DNA of 64,000 nt, taken from Shewanella sp. GD04112. GTDB lineage: Bacteria; Pseudomonadota; Gammaproteobacteria; Enterobacterales; Shewanellaceae. Shown here one piece after another: positions 27,387-36,177 of the stretch. The translations under genes were made by a program, and so were the position numbers. The notes beneath the pieces are model-generated. The model was not told the origin of the DNA. It saw only the letters and a program-made list of their open reading frames with translations, and made no database searches. Each line of letters starts with the position of its first letter. The first letter of the stretch is position 1. The stretch lies in NCBI RefSeq assembly GCF_029835735.1, contig NZ_JAOEAL010000001.1:4092001-4156000 (forward strand), in the 5' to 3' direction.

Positions 27387-28301
27387 ATGGCAGATTTCGG
27401 CAGCAATCTATTATCCGTTGTAATTATTCTATCCAGCCTATTTGTCGGAGCTGGAGTGTTGCATGTGTTTCTTCGATACCGCGATGCAACGCTAACCCTG
27501 CCCGTGGATCGTGAGCAGCTAATCCGCATTCCCGCCTATGGCTTACAAAAGCAAATCCAAGATCTGCAATTAGATTTAATGGGTTACATGATGATGGGAG
27601 CCATGATTTTTTGCTTCCCCTTTGCACTCAACAGCATTCAAGCACATATCGCAGCAGGCAAATTCCCTTGGATGTTAAGTATTTCTGCGTTAATGGGCTT
27701 AAGCTATTGCAGCTTTAAAACGTGGAAAAACTTTTCCAAACTCACCAAATTACGCCTAGGGCATACGGCCGAAATCGCCACCGCCAATGAACTGATTGGC
27801 TTACAAGCCTTGGGTTATCAAGTGTTTCACGATGTACAAGCCGACGGCTTTAATATCGACCACCTCGTCATCGGCAAAAATGGCGTATTCGCCATTGAAA
27901 CCAAAGGCCGCCATAAGCGCAATAAAGACCTACGCCAAACCAATGGCAATGGCGGAGGCTCTGACAAAAAAGGCTATCAAGTATTTTATAAAGACGGGCG
28001 CTTAAACTTCCCCTCATGGACTGAAACCAAACCCATAGAACAGGCCGAACGTCAGGCCAAGTGGGTCAGCCAATGGTTAACCAAAGCCACAGGCTCCCCC
28101 GTCGCCGCCACCCCAGCCCTAGTATTCCCCGGCTGGTTTGTCACCAGTCAATCGAAACCACCGTTCCCGATTATCAGCCACAAACTTCTAGTCGGAACGA
28201 TCCGGAAACTGAAAACCCAAGATCTTACCCAGCAACAGGTCGACACCATCATCTACCAAGTCGCCCAAAGATGTCTAAGTAAAAGCGAGGTTGGGAAATG
28301 A
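27387..28301 (+). CDS. NERD-domain membrane protein (nuclease-related)
   Basis: 304 residues. The N-terminus has a membrane segment (about 8-28), and two more lie at about 64-84 and 93-112. The cytosolic NERD domain follows: G125-x-x-A-E129, then N-I-D158-H-L-V-I-G-K-N-G-V-F-A-I-E171-T-K173, which matches the PD-(D/E)xK nuclease core. The family is implicated in DNA processing and often sits near restriction or conflict genes. Base composition is like the rest of the chromosome, unlike the next two genes. Its stop codon overlaps the predicted TTG start of the Cap4-type gene, so they could be co-transcribed, or the later genes may have been inserted at its end. Confidence 0.82.
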   Translation: MADFGSNLLSVVIILSSLFVGAGVLHVFLRYRDATLTLPVDREQLIRIPAYGLQKQIQDLQLDLMGYMMMGAMIFCFPFALNSIQAHIAAGKFPWMLSISALMGLSYCSFKTWKNFSKLTKLRLGHTAEIATANELIGLQALGYQVFHDVQADGFNIDHLVIGKNGVFAIETKGRHKRNKDLRQTNGNGGGSDKKGYQVFYKDGRLNFPSWTETKPIEQAERQAKWVSQWLTKATGSPVAATPALVFPGWFVTSQSKPPFPIISHKLLVGTIRKLKTQDLTQQQVDTIIYQVAQRCLSKSEVGK

Positions 28302-29508
28302 GGCAAAGAAAGAAAAAATAAATACAAAATTCACTTTAAAAATAAGTCCAAGTTTGTCAGTTGGTAAGAATAAAAATAAACTCAAGGAAATAACATTGAT
28401 CGATCAAAGTACAAATGCTGGAGTCAGAGCGCAACAAGGATTTGCTTTACAGAGAAACATGGCTCTATTCATTATATTAGATAACTACGATAAAAAATTT
28501 AAAGGTACGAAATATTTTCTATCTATTGAACATCTGGATGACATCATATTTTGTTATCTAGATGACCATGGGAAAGCTGTTAAAGTAGAAACTTATCAAT
28601 CCAAAAAAAAATCTAGTGGCAACTGGAAAATTAGTCCTGAACTTGCAGAAATAATAGTGAAGATACTTAAGGTAGGTAAATCACTTTTATCTGACAGTCA
28701 TCCTAAATCAATTAACTATATCCATGACCTTTACTTTTCGTCAAATACAACAATAGAGCTATCAACTAAAGTTAAAGATGTAAGTAAAAAAAGTAAAACT
28801 TACTCTCAAATGGTCAATGAGGAGAATTCTGAAATTGTTTATAATGGCTTAGACCCAATGATAAAATGTGCGATTACAGAAAAGCTTGAAATTTCTGTAC
28901 TGTACAATGAAGAAAAACTATGTGAACAACTTAAAAATTTAAAGTTCTTATATTTAGACTTTAATAAAACAAATAAAGAACAAGAAAACCAATTAAGAAG
29001 TAAACTTGAAGACATCTTTCAAAGAAAAATATGTGATTCAAAGGCTGCATTAGATTCTATATTTCGATTATTTAAAAAGATTGAGCTAACTTATAATCAA
29101 AAAAGTATTGCTCGTCTCTCAGACGTTACAAAACAAATACACAGTCAAGACATTAGTAATGCAATCGGAGTTATAACTACAAAATCGAAAGCTTTTCAAT
29201 TTTGGAGAGATCACAAAAGAGAAATAAGTGAGAAATTAGAAGTAAAACCATTTGAGCGTGAATCGTTCGAAATGAAATTCGACTTAGCATTTGACTTATT
29301 TAAAAGCAAAGATGAAGCTGAACATCAAAAAATATTAGAATTTGTGAAAAACAACTATCTAAGTTGCAACGGATATAATGAAGATGATTGCATTGATGAG
29401 TTGTTCAAAAAATTTATCACCGAAAAAAAATCAAATTTAGACAATCAAACATTAAAAGCCACAATGTATGCAGCTTACTTTGAAACAATAAATAAAATGG
29501 ATGATTAA
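28291..29508 (+). CDS. DUF4297/Cap4-type nuclease, candidate defence effector
   Basis: 405 residues in a strongly A+T-rich gene. Residues about 43-110 fit the DUF4297 (Cap4-like, PD-(D/E)xK) nuclease: G50-F-A-L-Q54, then S-I-E80-H-L-D-D84, then Y-Q103-S-K105-K-K. The remaining 290 residues are helical and hold no motif I know, though L-Y-L-D-F-N-K-T and K-I-E-L-T-Y-N-Q recur in such effectors as I recall them. The track start is TTG; an in-frame TTG at 28396, preceded by AAGGAA six bases earlier, is better placed. It would cut DNA once activated, in this case presumably by the SMC-like partner encoded two bases downstream. Family call good, defence role inferred. Confidence 0.75.
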   Translation: MGNEAKKEKINTKFTLKISPSLSVGKNKNKLKEITLIDQSTNAGVRAQQGFALQRNMALFIILDNYDKKFKGTKYFLSIEHLDDIIFCYLDDHGKAVKVETYQSKKKSSGNWKISPELAEIIVKILKVGKSLLSDSHPKSINYIHDLYFSSNTTIELSTKVKDVSKKSKTYSQMVNEENSEIVYNGLDPMIKCAITEKLEISVLYNEEKLCEQLKNLKFLYLDFNKTNKEQENQLRSKLEDIFQRKICDSKAALDSIFRLFKKIELTYNQKSIARLSDVTKQIHSQDISNAIGVITTKSKAFQFWRDHKREISEKLEVKPFERESFEMKFDLAFDLFKSKDEAEHQKILEFVKNNYLSCNGYNEDDCIDELFKKFITEKKSNLDNQTLKATMYAAYFETINKMDD

Positions 29509-29510
29509 AA

Positions 29511-31241
29511 TTGGGAACTTTAATAAAATACAATAATTTTTTTGCATTCAGCAATAAAAGCCAAAAATACTTCAACACATCTTTCATTGACGGAATAAAT
29601 ATAGTTCATGGGAAAAACACATCTGGAAAAAGCACTTTCATACAAGCACTTCTCTACACATTTGGTATAAATGATGAAAAAAGAAAGCTTGCAGAATTAC
29701 TTGATGAAGATGTTATTTTTAGGTTAGATTTCACAATGTTAAACCATAACGAAACTAAAGTATCAATTGTAAGGGATGATGAAATAGTTTCCATTAAGAT
29801 TGATAAAAATCCCCCTGTAAAATTTATAGGTATTGGGAGTAACAATTCTAGAGAACATATAAAACTAAAAGTTTTCCTATCTAATTTATTTGGATTCACT
29901 TTACATCTAGAGTATGAAAATGAATACAAACCTGCTTCAATAGAAGCTATGTTCTTACCATATTATATAGCGCAAGATGTAGGTTGGGTATATCGTCACA
30001 AATCTTTTAGAGGTTTAGATTTTGTTAGAAACTTTAAAAATGATTTTTTTGATTACTACCTGGGAATTATAAATAATTATGACCGTTTAGAAAAAAGTAG
30101 GTTGGATAAAGAAAAGAAAGATCTAGAAGCTGAATCAAGACTACTTCATAAGATAGACACTAATAATATACAGATTAAGTTGGCAAAACTAAAGGATGAA
30201 GTTTTTACCGCAAGAACAATGGAATATATAGATCCATACAAAGAAAACAAGTCAAAACTAATTGAGTTGGAAAAAGAATACATTTCTATATGTAACAAGG
30301 TAACGCTCCTAGAAGAGAGTAGAAAAGTACTTAGACGAGTTAAAAGAAGTTTAAATAATGACATTATTGCAAAAGATAAATGCCCAACATGTCTTCACGA
30401 TTTATCTCATTCGATTGAGGATACGTATAGTTACCTACAAAACATTAATGACACAGAAAAACAAATAGAACAACTAACTAAAAACATTTCAGAGCTAAAG
30501 GATTCACAAGGAAAATTAAACTCTATAATAACAGAAATTAATGATAAGAAAAAAATTGTTGAAAACGACTATTACGAATTATTAGAGTACAATGTAAACA
30601 ACATCAATTTAGATTCTTGGCTAAAAAACAAGGTAAACATCAAACTGTCAAGTGAACTCAATATGAAACTTGGAGAAATCACATCAAAAATATACAATAT
30701 AGATGCTGAACTAGCTAAATTCAAGACTGATAAAGCCGTAAATGAAGAGAGAAAAATCCTCAACTACACATTTAAATCAAAATTTGAAAAATATATTAAA
30801 GAGTTAAAAGTAAAACCATTTGAAGACGAACGATTTTATTTATTATATGAGATACCAGCCTTTCCAAAACAAGGTGTCGAACTACTAAAAACATTATTAG
30901 CCTACAACTTTTCATTTGTTGAAATCATAAAAAAAACTGATTACGTACATGTTCTACCATTTTCTCTAGATGCTATATTTGAAGGGGATTTTGAAGATGA
31001 CAGCAAGAATGAGATCCTTGAGTTTATCAAAAAACACTCTTCCATTTCTCACCAAATAATAATTACTATTGCAGATTCAAAGAACAATGCCAATTCGGCA
31101 GAAAAATATAACAAAGAGCATTTCAACAATATGGCAAATCTAATTTGCATTGGTAATAATACCCATCAAAGGTCACTTCTTGAAAAATACAATGGAGATT
31201 TTGAATGTTATATTAATGAAACCATGGATATATTAAATTAA
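29511..31241 (+). CDS. SMC/Rad50-like ABC ATPase, candidate defence sensor
   Basis: 576 residues, A+T-rich. Walker A G34-K-N-T-S-G-K-S-T42 is intact. A Q-loop-like Y-Y-I-A-Q-D-V-G-W lies at 151-159. A coiled-coil region (about 190-420, rich in Lys/Glu/Leu) is interrupted by C291-P-T-C294, a zinc-hook-like motif. The Walker B region reads L-P-F-S-L-D-A-I-F-E-G-D (482-493), which lacks the usual D-E pair, and the D-loop region is also unusual. Length is about half that of canonical SMC, similar to LmuB-type and ABC-3C ATPases. The start is TTG two bases after the upstream stop; the only ATG nearby is out of frame. It probably senses phage DNA ends or structures and licenses the nuclease. Confidence 0.78.
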   Translation: MGTLIKYNNFFAFSNKSQKYFNTSFIDGINIVHGKNTSGKSTFIQALLYTFGINDEKRKLAELLDEDVIFRLDFTMLNHNETKVSIVRDDEIVSIKIDKNPPVKFIGIGSNNSREHIKLKVFLSNLFGFTLHLEYENEYKPASIEAMFLPYYIAQDVGWVYRHKSFRGLDFVRNFKNDFFDYYLGIINNYDRLEKSRLDKEKKDLEAESRLLHKIDTNNIQIKLAKLKDEVFTARTMEYIDPYKENKSKLIELEKEYISICNKVTLLEESRKVLRRVKRSLNNDIIAKDKCPTCLHDLSHSIEDTYSYLQNINDTEKQIEQLTKNISELKDSQGKLNSIITEINDKKKIVENDYYELLEYNVNNINLDSWLKNKVNIKLSSELNMKLGEITSKIYNIDAELAKFKTDKAVNEERKILNYTFKSKFEKYIKELKVKPFEDERFYLLYEIPAFPKQGVELLKTLLAYNFSFVEIIKKTDYVHVLPFSLDAIFEGDFEDDSKNEILEFIKKHSSISHQIIITIADSKNNANSAEKYNKEHFNNMANLICIGNNTHQRSLLEKYNGDFECYINETMDILN

Positions 31242-31283
31242 TTACTATTAAATTAATCCTGTGAAACAGGACAGTCATAAGTC

Positions 31284-31422
31284 TTCACTAAATGGTTAGC
31301 CAGAGCTGACATTGTTGCATCAGTACACCCCATACAAGAGCGTTAAGAGAAAAGAATGACATAACAGGTATAACTCATCATTCAATGGTTACACCAAAAC
31401 TGGCATTGTTGCACCAGTGACC
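31284..31422. repeat. Two diverged direct repeats
   Basis: Segment at about 31284-31326 and segment at about 31382-31422 share ATGGTTA ... CTG(A/G)CATTGTTGCA(T/C)CAGT, by eye around 70% identity over about 38 bases. Confidence 0.6.
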
Positions 31423-31487
31423 TTCTAAAACATGGATGTTTTAGCAGAGCTTACAGGGATGTATTTACAGCGAGTCACTGGTGTAAC
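31408..31487. repeat. Palindromic element: 14-bp inverted repeat enclosing a 9-bp perfect hairpin
   Basis: Outer arms GTTGCACCAGTGAC (31408-31421) and GTCACTGGTGTAAC (31474-31487) pair with one mismatch. Inside them CTAAAACAT/ATGTTTTAG (31425-31444) is perfect with a 2-base loop. No T-run. It could be a REP-like or MITE-like element. Confidence 0.65.
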
Positions 31488-31583
31488 AGTGCGAGAGCCT
31501 GCGGCAGGCAATTGGGAAGTACAGTTGCCAGAAGCCACAAAATAGCCCATTCGCAGCACTGAACTCCGCAGAGTTAAAACTAA

Positions 31584-31619
31584 CCAATAAAAAAGCGAAC
31601 CGCTAAGGGTTCGCTTTTC
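31584..31619 (-). terminator. Terminator of gcvP
   Basis: AAAAGCGAACC/GGTTCGCTTTT stem; on the minus strand TTTTTTATTGG follows. It lies 38 bases after the gcvP stop. Confidence 0.88.
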
Positions 31620-31656
31620 ATCAAACGTTAGACCTGAATAACGTACTATTCAGCCC

Positions 31657-34545
31657 TTATTCGTAGTCTTCCATCGGCACACATGCACAGAACAAATTAC
31701 GGTCGCCGTACACGTCATCAATACGGTTCACGGTTGGCCAGAACTTGTTAGTACGCACCGCGGCACTTGGGAACACGGCCACTTCACGGCTGTATGGGCG
31801 TGAATCAAACGCTGGATCCATAATATCGGCCATAGTGTGTGGCGCATTGTGCAGCGGGTTGTTGTCCGCTGGCCACTCACCGGCTTCAACTTTAGCGATT
31901 TCGGCGCGGATTGACACCATAGCGTCGATAAAGCGGTCCAGTTCAACCTTAGACTCAGATTCGGTTGGCTCAATCATCAGCGTGCCCGCTACTGGGAAGC
32001 TCATGGTTGGCGCGTGGAAACCGTAGTCATTCAGACGCTTAGCGATATCCATTTCGGTCACGCCAGAGGCTTCTTTGATTGGACGCAGGTCGATAATACA
32101 TTCGTGCGCAACGCGATCGTTACGGCCACGGAACAGTACTGGGTAGTGTTCAGACAGCTTCTTCATCACGTAGTTAGCGTTTAACAGCGCGGTTTGAGTC
32201 GACTTTTTCAGGCCGTTTGAACCGAGCAGCTTAATGTACATCCAGCTGATTGGCAGAATGCCAGCACTGCCGTATGGCGCTGCCGATACTGCACCGTTGT
32301 TATCGCTTTCGCGGCCTGGTTTCACTACTACGTGACCCGCGACGAACGGTGCTAAGTGTGCTTTCACACCGATTGGGCCCATACCTGGACCACCGCCGCC
32401 GTGTGGAATTGCGAAGGTTTTGTGCAGGTTAAGGTGCGATACGTCGGCACCAATAAAGCCTGGTGAGGTTAAGCCAACTTGGGCGTTCATGTTGGCGCCG
32501 TCCAAGTACACTTGACCACCGTGCTGGTGCACTATGTTGCAGATTTCGCGGATAGATTCTTCGTACACACCGTGGGTCGATGGGTAAGTGATCATGATAC
32601 ATGACAGGTTTTCTGCCACTTCAGCCGCTTTGGCCTTCAGATCTTCTAAATCCACGTTACCTTGCTTGTCACAGGCAGTCACAACCACTTGCATACCAGC
32701 TAATTGCGCAGATGCTGGGTTAGTGCCGTGGGCAGATTGTGGGATTAAGCAGATGTTTCTGTGGGCTTCGCCGCGAGACTCGTGGTATTTACGAATCGCC
32801 AGCAGACCCGCGTATTCACCCTGTGCGCCAGAGTTAGGTTGGATACACACGGCATCATAACCTGTGACATTCACTAACCATGAAGACAGTTCTTCAATCA
32901 GTTGAGTGTAACCCTTGGCTTGACCCAGTGGGCAGAATGGGTGCATGTTAGCAAATTCTGGCCAGCTCACAGGCAGCATTTCAACCGCAGCGTTTAACTT
33001 CATGGTGCATGAACCCAATGAAATCATTGAGTAGTTCAGTGCTAAGTCTTTGCTTTCGAGACGCTTGATATAACGCATCATCTCGGTTTCGCTTTGGTAG
33101 CGATTGAAGGTTGGGTGGCTCAGGATCGCATCTTCACGCACTAAAGAGGCTGGGATCGATTGGCTACCTTGCGCCACGATTTGTGCATCTAATGCGGCAA
33201 CGTCTAAGCCATGGCCAGCACCTAAAATCACATCGAACAGGGCTTCGATATCGGTGCGGATAGTGGTTTCATCTAAGCTCACGCCAACGATGCCGTCAGC
33301 ATCGAAACGCAGGTTCATTTCAGCGGCCAGCGCGCGAGCATTGACTGCTGCAACGTCTAAGCCTTTGATGCTGATGGTATCGAACCAAGTGTTGTTCACT
33401 AAGCTCACGCCTTTAGCTTGTAGGCCAGCGGCTAAGATATCGGTGAAGCGGTTGATGCGTGATGCGATGGTTTTCAGGCCTTGTGGGCCGTGGAATACGG
33501 CGTAGAAAGACGCCATGTTCGCTAACAGAATTTGCGCGGTACAAATGTTTGAGTTGGCTTTTTCGCGGCGGATATGTTGCTCACGAGTTTGCATCGCCAT
33601 ACGCAGTGCGCGGTTACCACGGGTGTCCTTTGACACACCGATGATACGGCCAGGCATAGAGCGTTTGTGCTCGTCACGGGCCACGAAGAAGGCCGCGTGT
33701 GGACCACCAAAGCCCATCGGCACACCGAAACGCTGCGCGCTACCGAAGACCACGTCGGCGCCCATGGCACCCGGTGACTTGAGTAACACTAATGCCATGA
33801 TGTCGGCAGCCACAGTCACAATCACGTTTTTCGCGCGTAATTCGGCGAATAAGTCTGTGAAGTCAGTGATTTGACCGAAACGGTTTGAATACTGGAACAG
33901 GGCACCAAACAGTTCGTGGTTTACTGCTTCATGGGCAGGACCTACCACCACTTCAAAACCAAAACACTCAGCGCGAGTCTTCACTACGTCTAAGGTTTGT
34001 GGGAATACGTCATCGGCTACGAAGAAGATGTTGGCTTTTTTGGCTTTAGACACACGCTTAGCCAGCGCCATCGCTTCGGCGGCAGCAGTCGCTTCGTCCA
34101 GCAGTGAAGCAGAGGCTAAATCTAAACCGGTTAAATCCATAGACACTTGTTGGAAGTTTAGAATGGCTTCTAAACGGCCTTGAGCAATCTCTGGCTGATA
34201 GGGCGTGTACGCCGTGTACCAACCTGGATTTTCGAAGACGTTACGTAAAATCACATTAGGTACTTGGGTACCGTAGTAACCCATACCAATGTAGCTTTTG
34301 AAGACTTGGTTTTGTTTGGCTAAACCACGAATGTAAGCAATGCCTTCGGCTTCGCCGCAGGAATCACCAATGCTCAACTCTTGGCTTAAACGGATCGACT
34401 CAGGCACGATTTGCGCAGTCAGATCGTCCAGAGACTCAGCACCAACGTAGTTCAACATTTCTTGTTGTTGGCTGCTATCCGGGCCGATATGGCGACGTAA
34501 GAATAAATCGTGCTGTTCTAACTGAGTGAGGGTTTGCTTGGTCAT
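31657..34545 (-). CDS. gcvP: Glycine dehydrogenase (decarboxylating), P protein of glycine cleavage
   Basis: 962 residues, the normal length of the fused bacterial P protein. The PLP-binding lysine sits in H-K-T-F-A-I-P-H-G-G-G (Lys at residue 709). The N-terminal half carries R-R-H-I-G-P-D and the C-terminal half the G-G-G-G-P-G loop. It decarboxylates glycine and passes the aminomethyl group to the lipoyl arm of GcvH. It is the last gene of gcvT-gcvH-gcvP, separated from gcvH by 122 bases that contain a terminator-like hairpin. Confidence 0.97.
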   Translation of the reverse strand: MTKQTLTQLEQHDLFLRRHIGPDSSQQQEMLNYVGAESLDDLTAQIVPESIRLSQELSIGDSCGEAEGIAYIRGLAKQNQVFKSYIGMGYYGTQVPNVILRNVFENPGWYTAYTPYQPEIAQGRLEAILNFQQVSMDLTGLDLASASLLDEATAAAEAMALAKRVSKAKKANIFFVADDVFPQTLDVVKTRAECFGFEVVVGPAHEAVNHELFGALFQYSNRFGQITDFTDLFAELRAKNVIVTVAADIMALVLLKSPGAMGADVVFGSAQRFGVPMGFGGPHAAFFVARDEHKRSMPGRIIGVSKDTRGNRALRMAMQTREQHIRREKANSNICTAQILLANMASFYAVFHGPQGLKTIASRINRFTDILAAGLQAKGVSLVNNTWFDTISIKGLDVAAVNARALAAEMNLRFDADGIVGVSLDETTIRTDIEALFDVILGAGHGLDVAALDAQIVAQGSQSIPASLVREDAILSHPTFNRYQSETEMMRYIKRLESKDLALNYSMISLGSCTMKLNAAVEMLPVSWPEFANMHPFCPLGQAKGYTQLIEELSSWLVNVTGYDAVCIQPNSGAQGEYAGLLAIRKYHESRGEAHRNICLIPQSAHGTNPASAQLAGMQVVVTACDKQGNVDLEDLKAKAAEVAENLSCIMITYPSTHGVYEESIREICNIVHQHGGQVYLDGANMNAQVGLTSPGFIGADVSHLNLHKTFAIPHGGGGPGMGPIGVKAHLAPFVAGHVVVKPGRESDNNGAVSAAPYGSAGILPISWMYIKLLGSNGLKKSTQTALLNANYVMKKLSEHYPVLFRGRNDRVAHECIIDLRPIKEASGVTEMDIAKRLNDYGFHAPTMSFPVAGTLMIEPTESESKVELDRFIDAMVSIRAEIAKVEAGEWPADNNPLHNAPHTMADIMDPAFDSRPYSREVAVFPSAAVRTNKFWPTVNRIDDVYGDRNLFCACVPMEDYE

Positions 34546-34627
34546 GATAAACCTTGTTCCAGATTTGCCGTAGCTCAGAACTGTAGGGTACTGATAAACG
34601 GGCTATTGTTATGTCAAACTTGCGCTA

Positions 34628-34656
34628 AAACAAACGAAGCCCCTTGGGGCTTCGTT
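34628..34656 (-). terminator. Intra-operon terminator-like hairpin between gcvH and gcvP
   Basis: 11-bp perfect stem AACGAAGCCCC/GGGGCTTCGTT with a 2-base loop; on the minus strand TTTGTTTTAG follows. It lies 12 bases after the gcvH stop and before gcvP, and would partly separate expression of gcvT-gcvH from gcvP. Confidence 0.75.
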
Positions 34657-34667
34657 AGCGTCGACGA

Positions 34668-35057
34668 TTATTCCTCGTCGATGACAGCTTGGTAACCTTC
34701 TGCATCGAGCAGAGCGTCAACTTCAGATTCATCTGAAGGCATAACGCGGAAGAACCAGCCTTCGCCGTAAGCGTCGCTGTTTACGAGCTCTGGAGAATCT
34801 TCCAGTGCTTCGTTGACGGCAATCACTTCACCAGAGATTGGCGCGTAGATGTCAGAAGCCGCTTTCACTGATTCTGCCACTGCACAGTCGTCGCCTGCAG
34901 TCACAGTGTCGCCCACTTCTGGCAGCTCAACGAAAACCATGTCACCTAACAGCTCTTGAGCATGCTCAGTGATACCCACAGTGTAGCTACCGTCTTCTTC
35001 CTTGCGGATCCATTCGTGTGAAGAGGCGTATTTCAGTTCTGTCGGAATATTGCTCAT
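34668..35057 (-). CDS. gcvH: Glycine cleavage system H protein
   Basis: 129 residues from the ATG that follows AAGGAAC; a longer open frame exists upstream. The lipoylation site is Lys65 within A-E-S-V-K-A-A-S-D-I-Y. It shuttles the aminomethyl group from GcvP to GcvT and delivers the reduced lipoyl arm to dihydrolipoamide dehydrogenase. It lies 25 bases after gcvT and is probably co-transcribed with it. Confidence 0.97.
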   Translation of the reverse strand: MSNIPTELKYASSHEWIRKEEDGSYTVGITEHAQELLGDMVFVELPEVGDTVTAGDDCAVAESVKAASDIYAPISGEVIAVNEALEDSPELVNSDAYGEGWFFRVMPSDESEVDALLDAEGYQAVIDEE

Positions 35058-35082
35058 TGTTCTTGTTCCTTGTTCCGTTTTT

Positions 35083-36177
35083 TTAAAATGCTTGTTTACC
35101 GTTGCGCACAAAGTTTGGCGCTACTACTCTAACAGCCACGCGCTTTTTACGCATTTCGACTTCCGCCGTATCCCCAATCGAGTTAGGAACACGCGCCATC
35201 GCAATAGAATAGCCCAATGTTGGCGAGAAAGTACCGCTAGTGATCACGCCTTGCTGCTCAACACCCGCTGCATCGATGAAAAATACTGGCATATCATGGC
35301 GTAACACGCCTTTTTCTTCCATCACCAGACCGACTAATTTGTCGGTACCCGCATCGCGCAGGGCTTCAAGCGCCTTACGACCGATAAAGTCACGGTCAGT
35401 TGGCTCCCATGCGATGGTCCAACCCATGTTGGCGGCCAGCGGGTTGATGGTTTCGTCCATATCTAAGCCGTAGAGGTTCATACCAGCTTCGAGACGTAAT
35501 GTATCGCGAGCGCCTAAACCACATGGTTTAACGCCTTGATCTAACAGAGCTTGCCACAGGGCTTCGGCTTCAGTTTCTGGCACGATGATCTCGTAACCCA
35601 CTTCACCTGTGTAACCTGTGGTGGCAATAAACAGAGAACCGGTTTGCTTACCGAAGAAAGGTTTCATGCCTTCGATGGCGGCATTTTGCTCGCTACTGAA
35701 TACGGCGGCGGCTTTGGCCTTAGCGTTAGGACCTTGAACGGCGATCATCGCCAGCTCAGGACGCTCAGTCACAGTGACATCAAAACCTTGGGATTGTTTG
35801 GCGATCCACGCTAAGTCTTTTTCGCGGGTCGCGCTGTTGACGACAACACGGTAGAAAGTGTCGGTCAGGTAGTAAGTGATCAGGTCGTCGATGATGCCGG
35901 CATTGTCATCTAACATGCCGCCGTATAAGGCTTTACCAGGAACTTTAAGTTTGGCCACATCGTTTGCCAGCAACTTACGGAGGAATGCACAAGCGTCGGT
36001 TCCAGTCACATCAACCACAGTCATGTGGGACACGTCGAACATCCCTGCGTCTTGACGCACGGCGTGGTGTTCTTCGATTTGTGAACCATAGTTGAGGGGC
36101 ATATCCCAACCGTGGAAGTCGACCATCTTAGCGTTTGATTCTAAGTGCTTGTTAAACAGAACAGTTTTATTAGCCAT
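35083..36177 (-). CDS. gcvT: Aminomethyltransferase, T protein of glycine cleavage
   Basis: 364 residues from the ATG (M-A-N-K-T) preceded by AAGGGATAACA; the frame is open 32 codons upstream. It is of family length and shows M-F-D-V-S-H-M near residue 52 and G-L-G-A-R-D-T-L-R-L-E-A-G-M near residue 240. It uses tetrahydrofolate to release ammonia from the GcvH-bound intermediate, giving methylene-THF. First gene of the operon; the nearby folate genes fau and folM are not in the same operon. Confidence 0.97.
   Translation of the reverse strand: MANKTVLFNKHLESNAKMVDFHGWDMPLNYGSQIEEHHAVRQDAGMFDVSHMTVVDVTGTDACAFLRKLLANDVAKLKVPGKALYGGMLDDNAGIIDDLITYYLTDTFYRVVVNSATREKDLAWIAKQSQGFDVTVTERPELAMIAVQGPNAKAKAAAVFSSEQNAAIEGMKPFFGKQTGSLFIATTGYTGEVGYEIIVPETEAEALWQALLDQGVKPCGLGARDTLRLEAGMNLYGLDMDETINPLAANMGWTIAWEPTDRDFIGRKALEALRDAGTDKLVGLVMEEKGVLRHDMPVFFIDAAGVEQQGVITSGTFSPTLGYSIAMARVPNSIGDTAEVEMRKKRVAVRVVAPNFVRNGKQAF

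Larger units (their letters stand above)
31242..31656. other. Non-coding zone right of the nuclease-ATPase pair, with repeats
   Basis: About 415 bases. Composition returns to host-like. It holds the two diverged copies of a repeat (31284-31326 and 31382-31422), the inverted repeat at 31408-31487, and the gcvP terminator. No secure gene is visible. Confidence 0.7.

Noticed and set aside
31432..31545. 37-residue ORF in the repeat zone
   Set aside because: It overlaps the hairpin and inverted repeat, lacks a ribosome site, and its start lies inside the palindrome.
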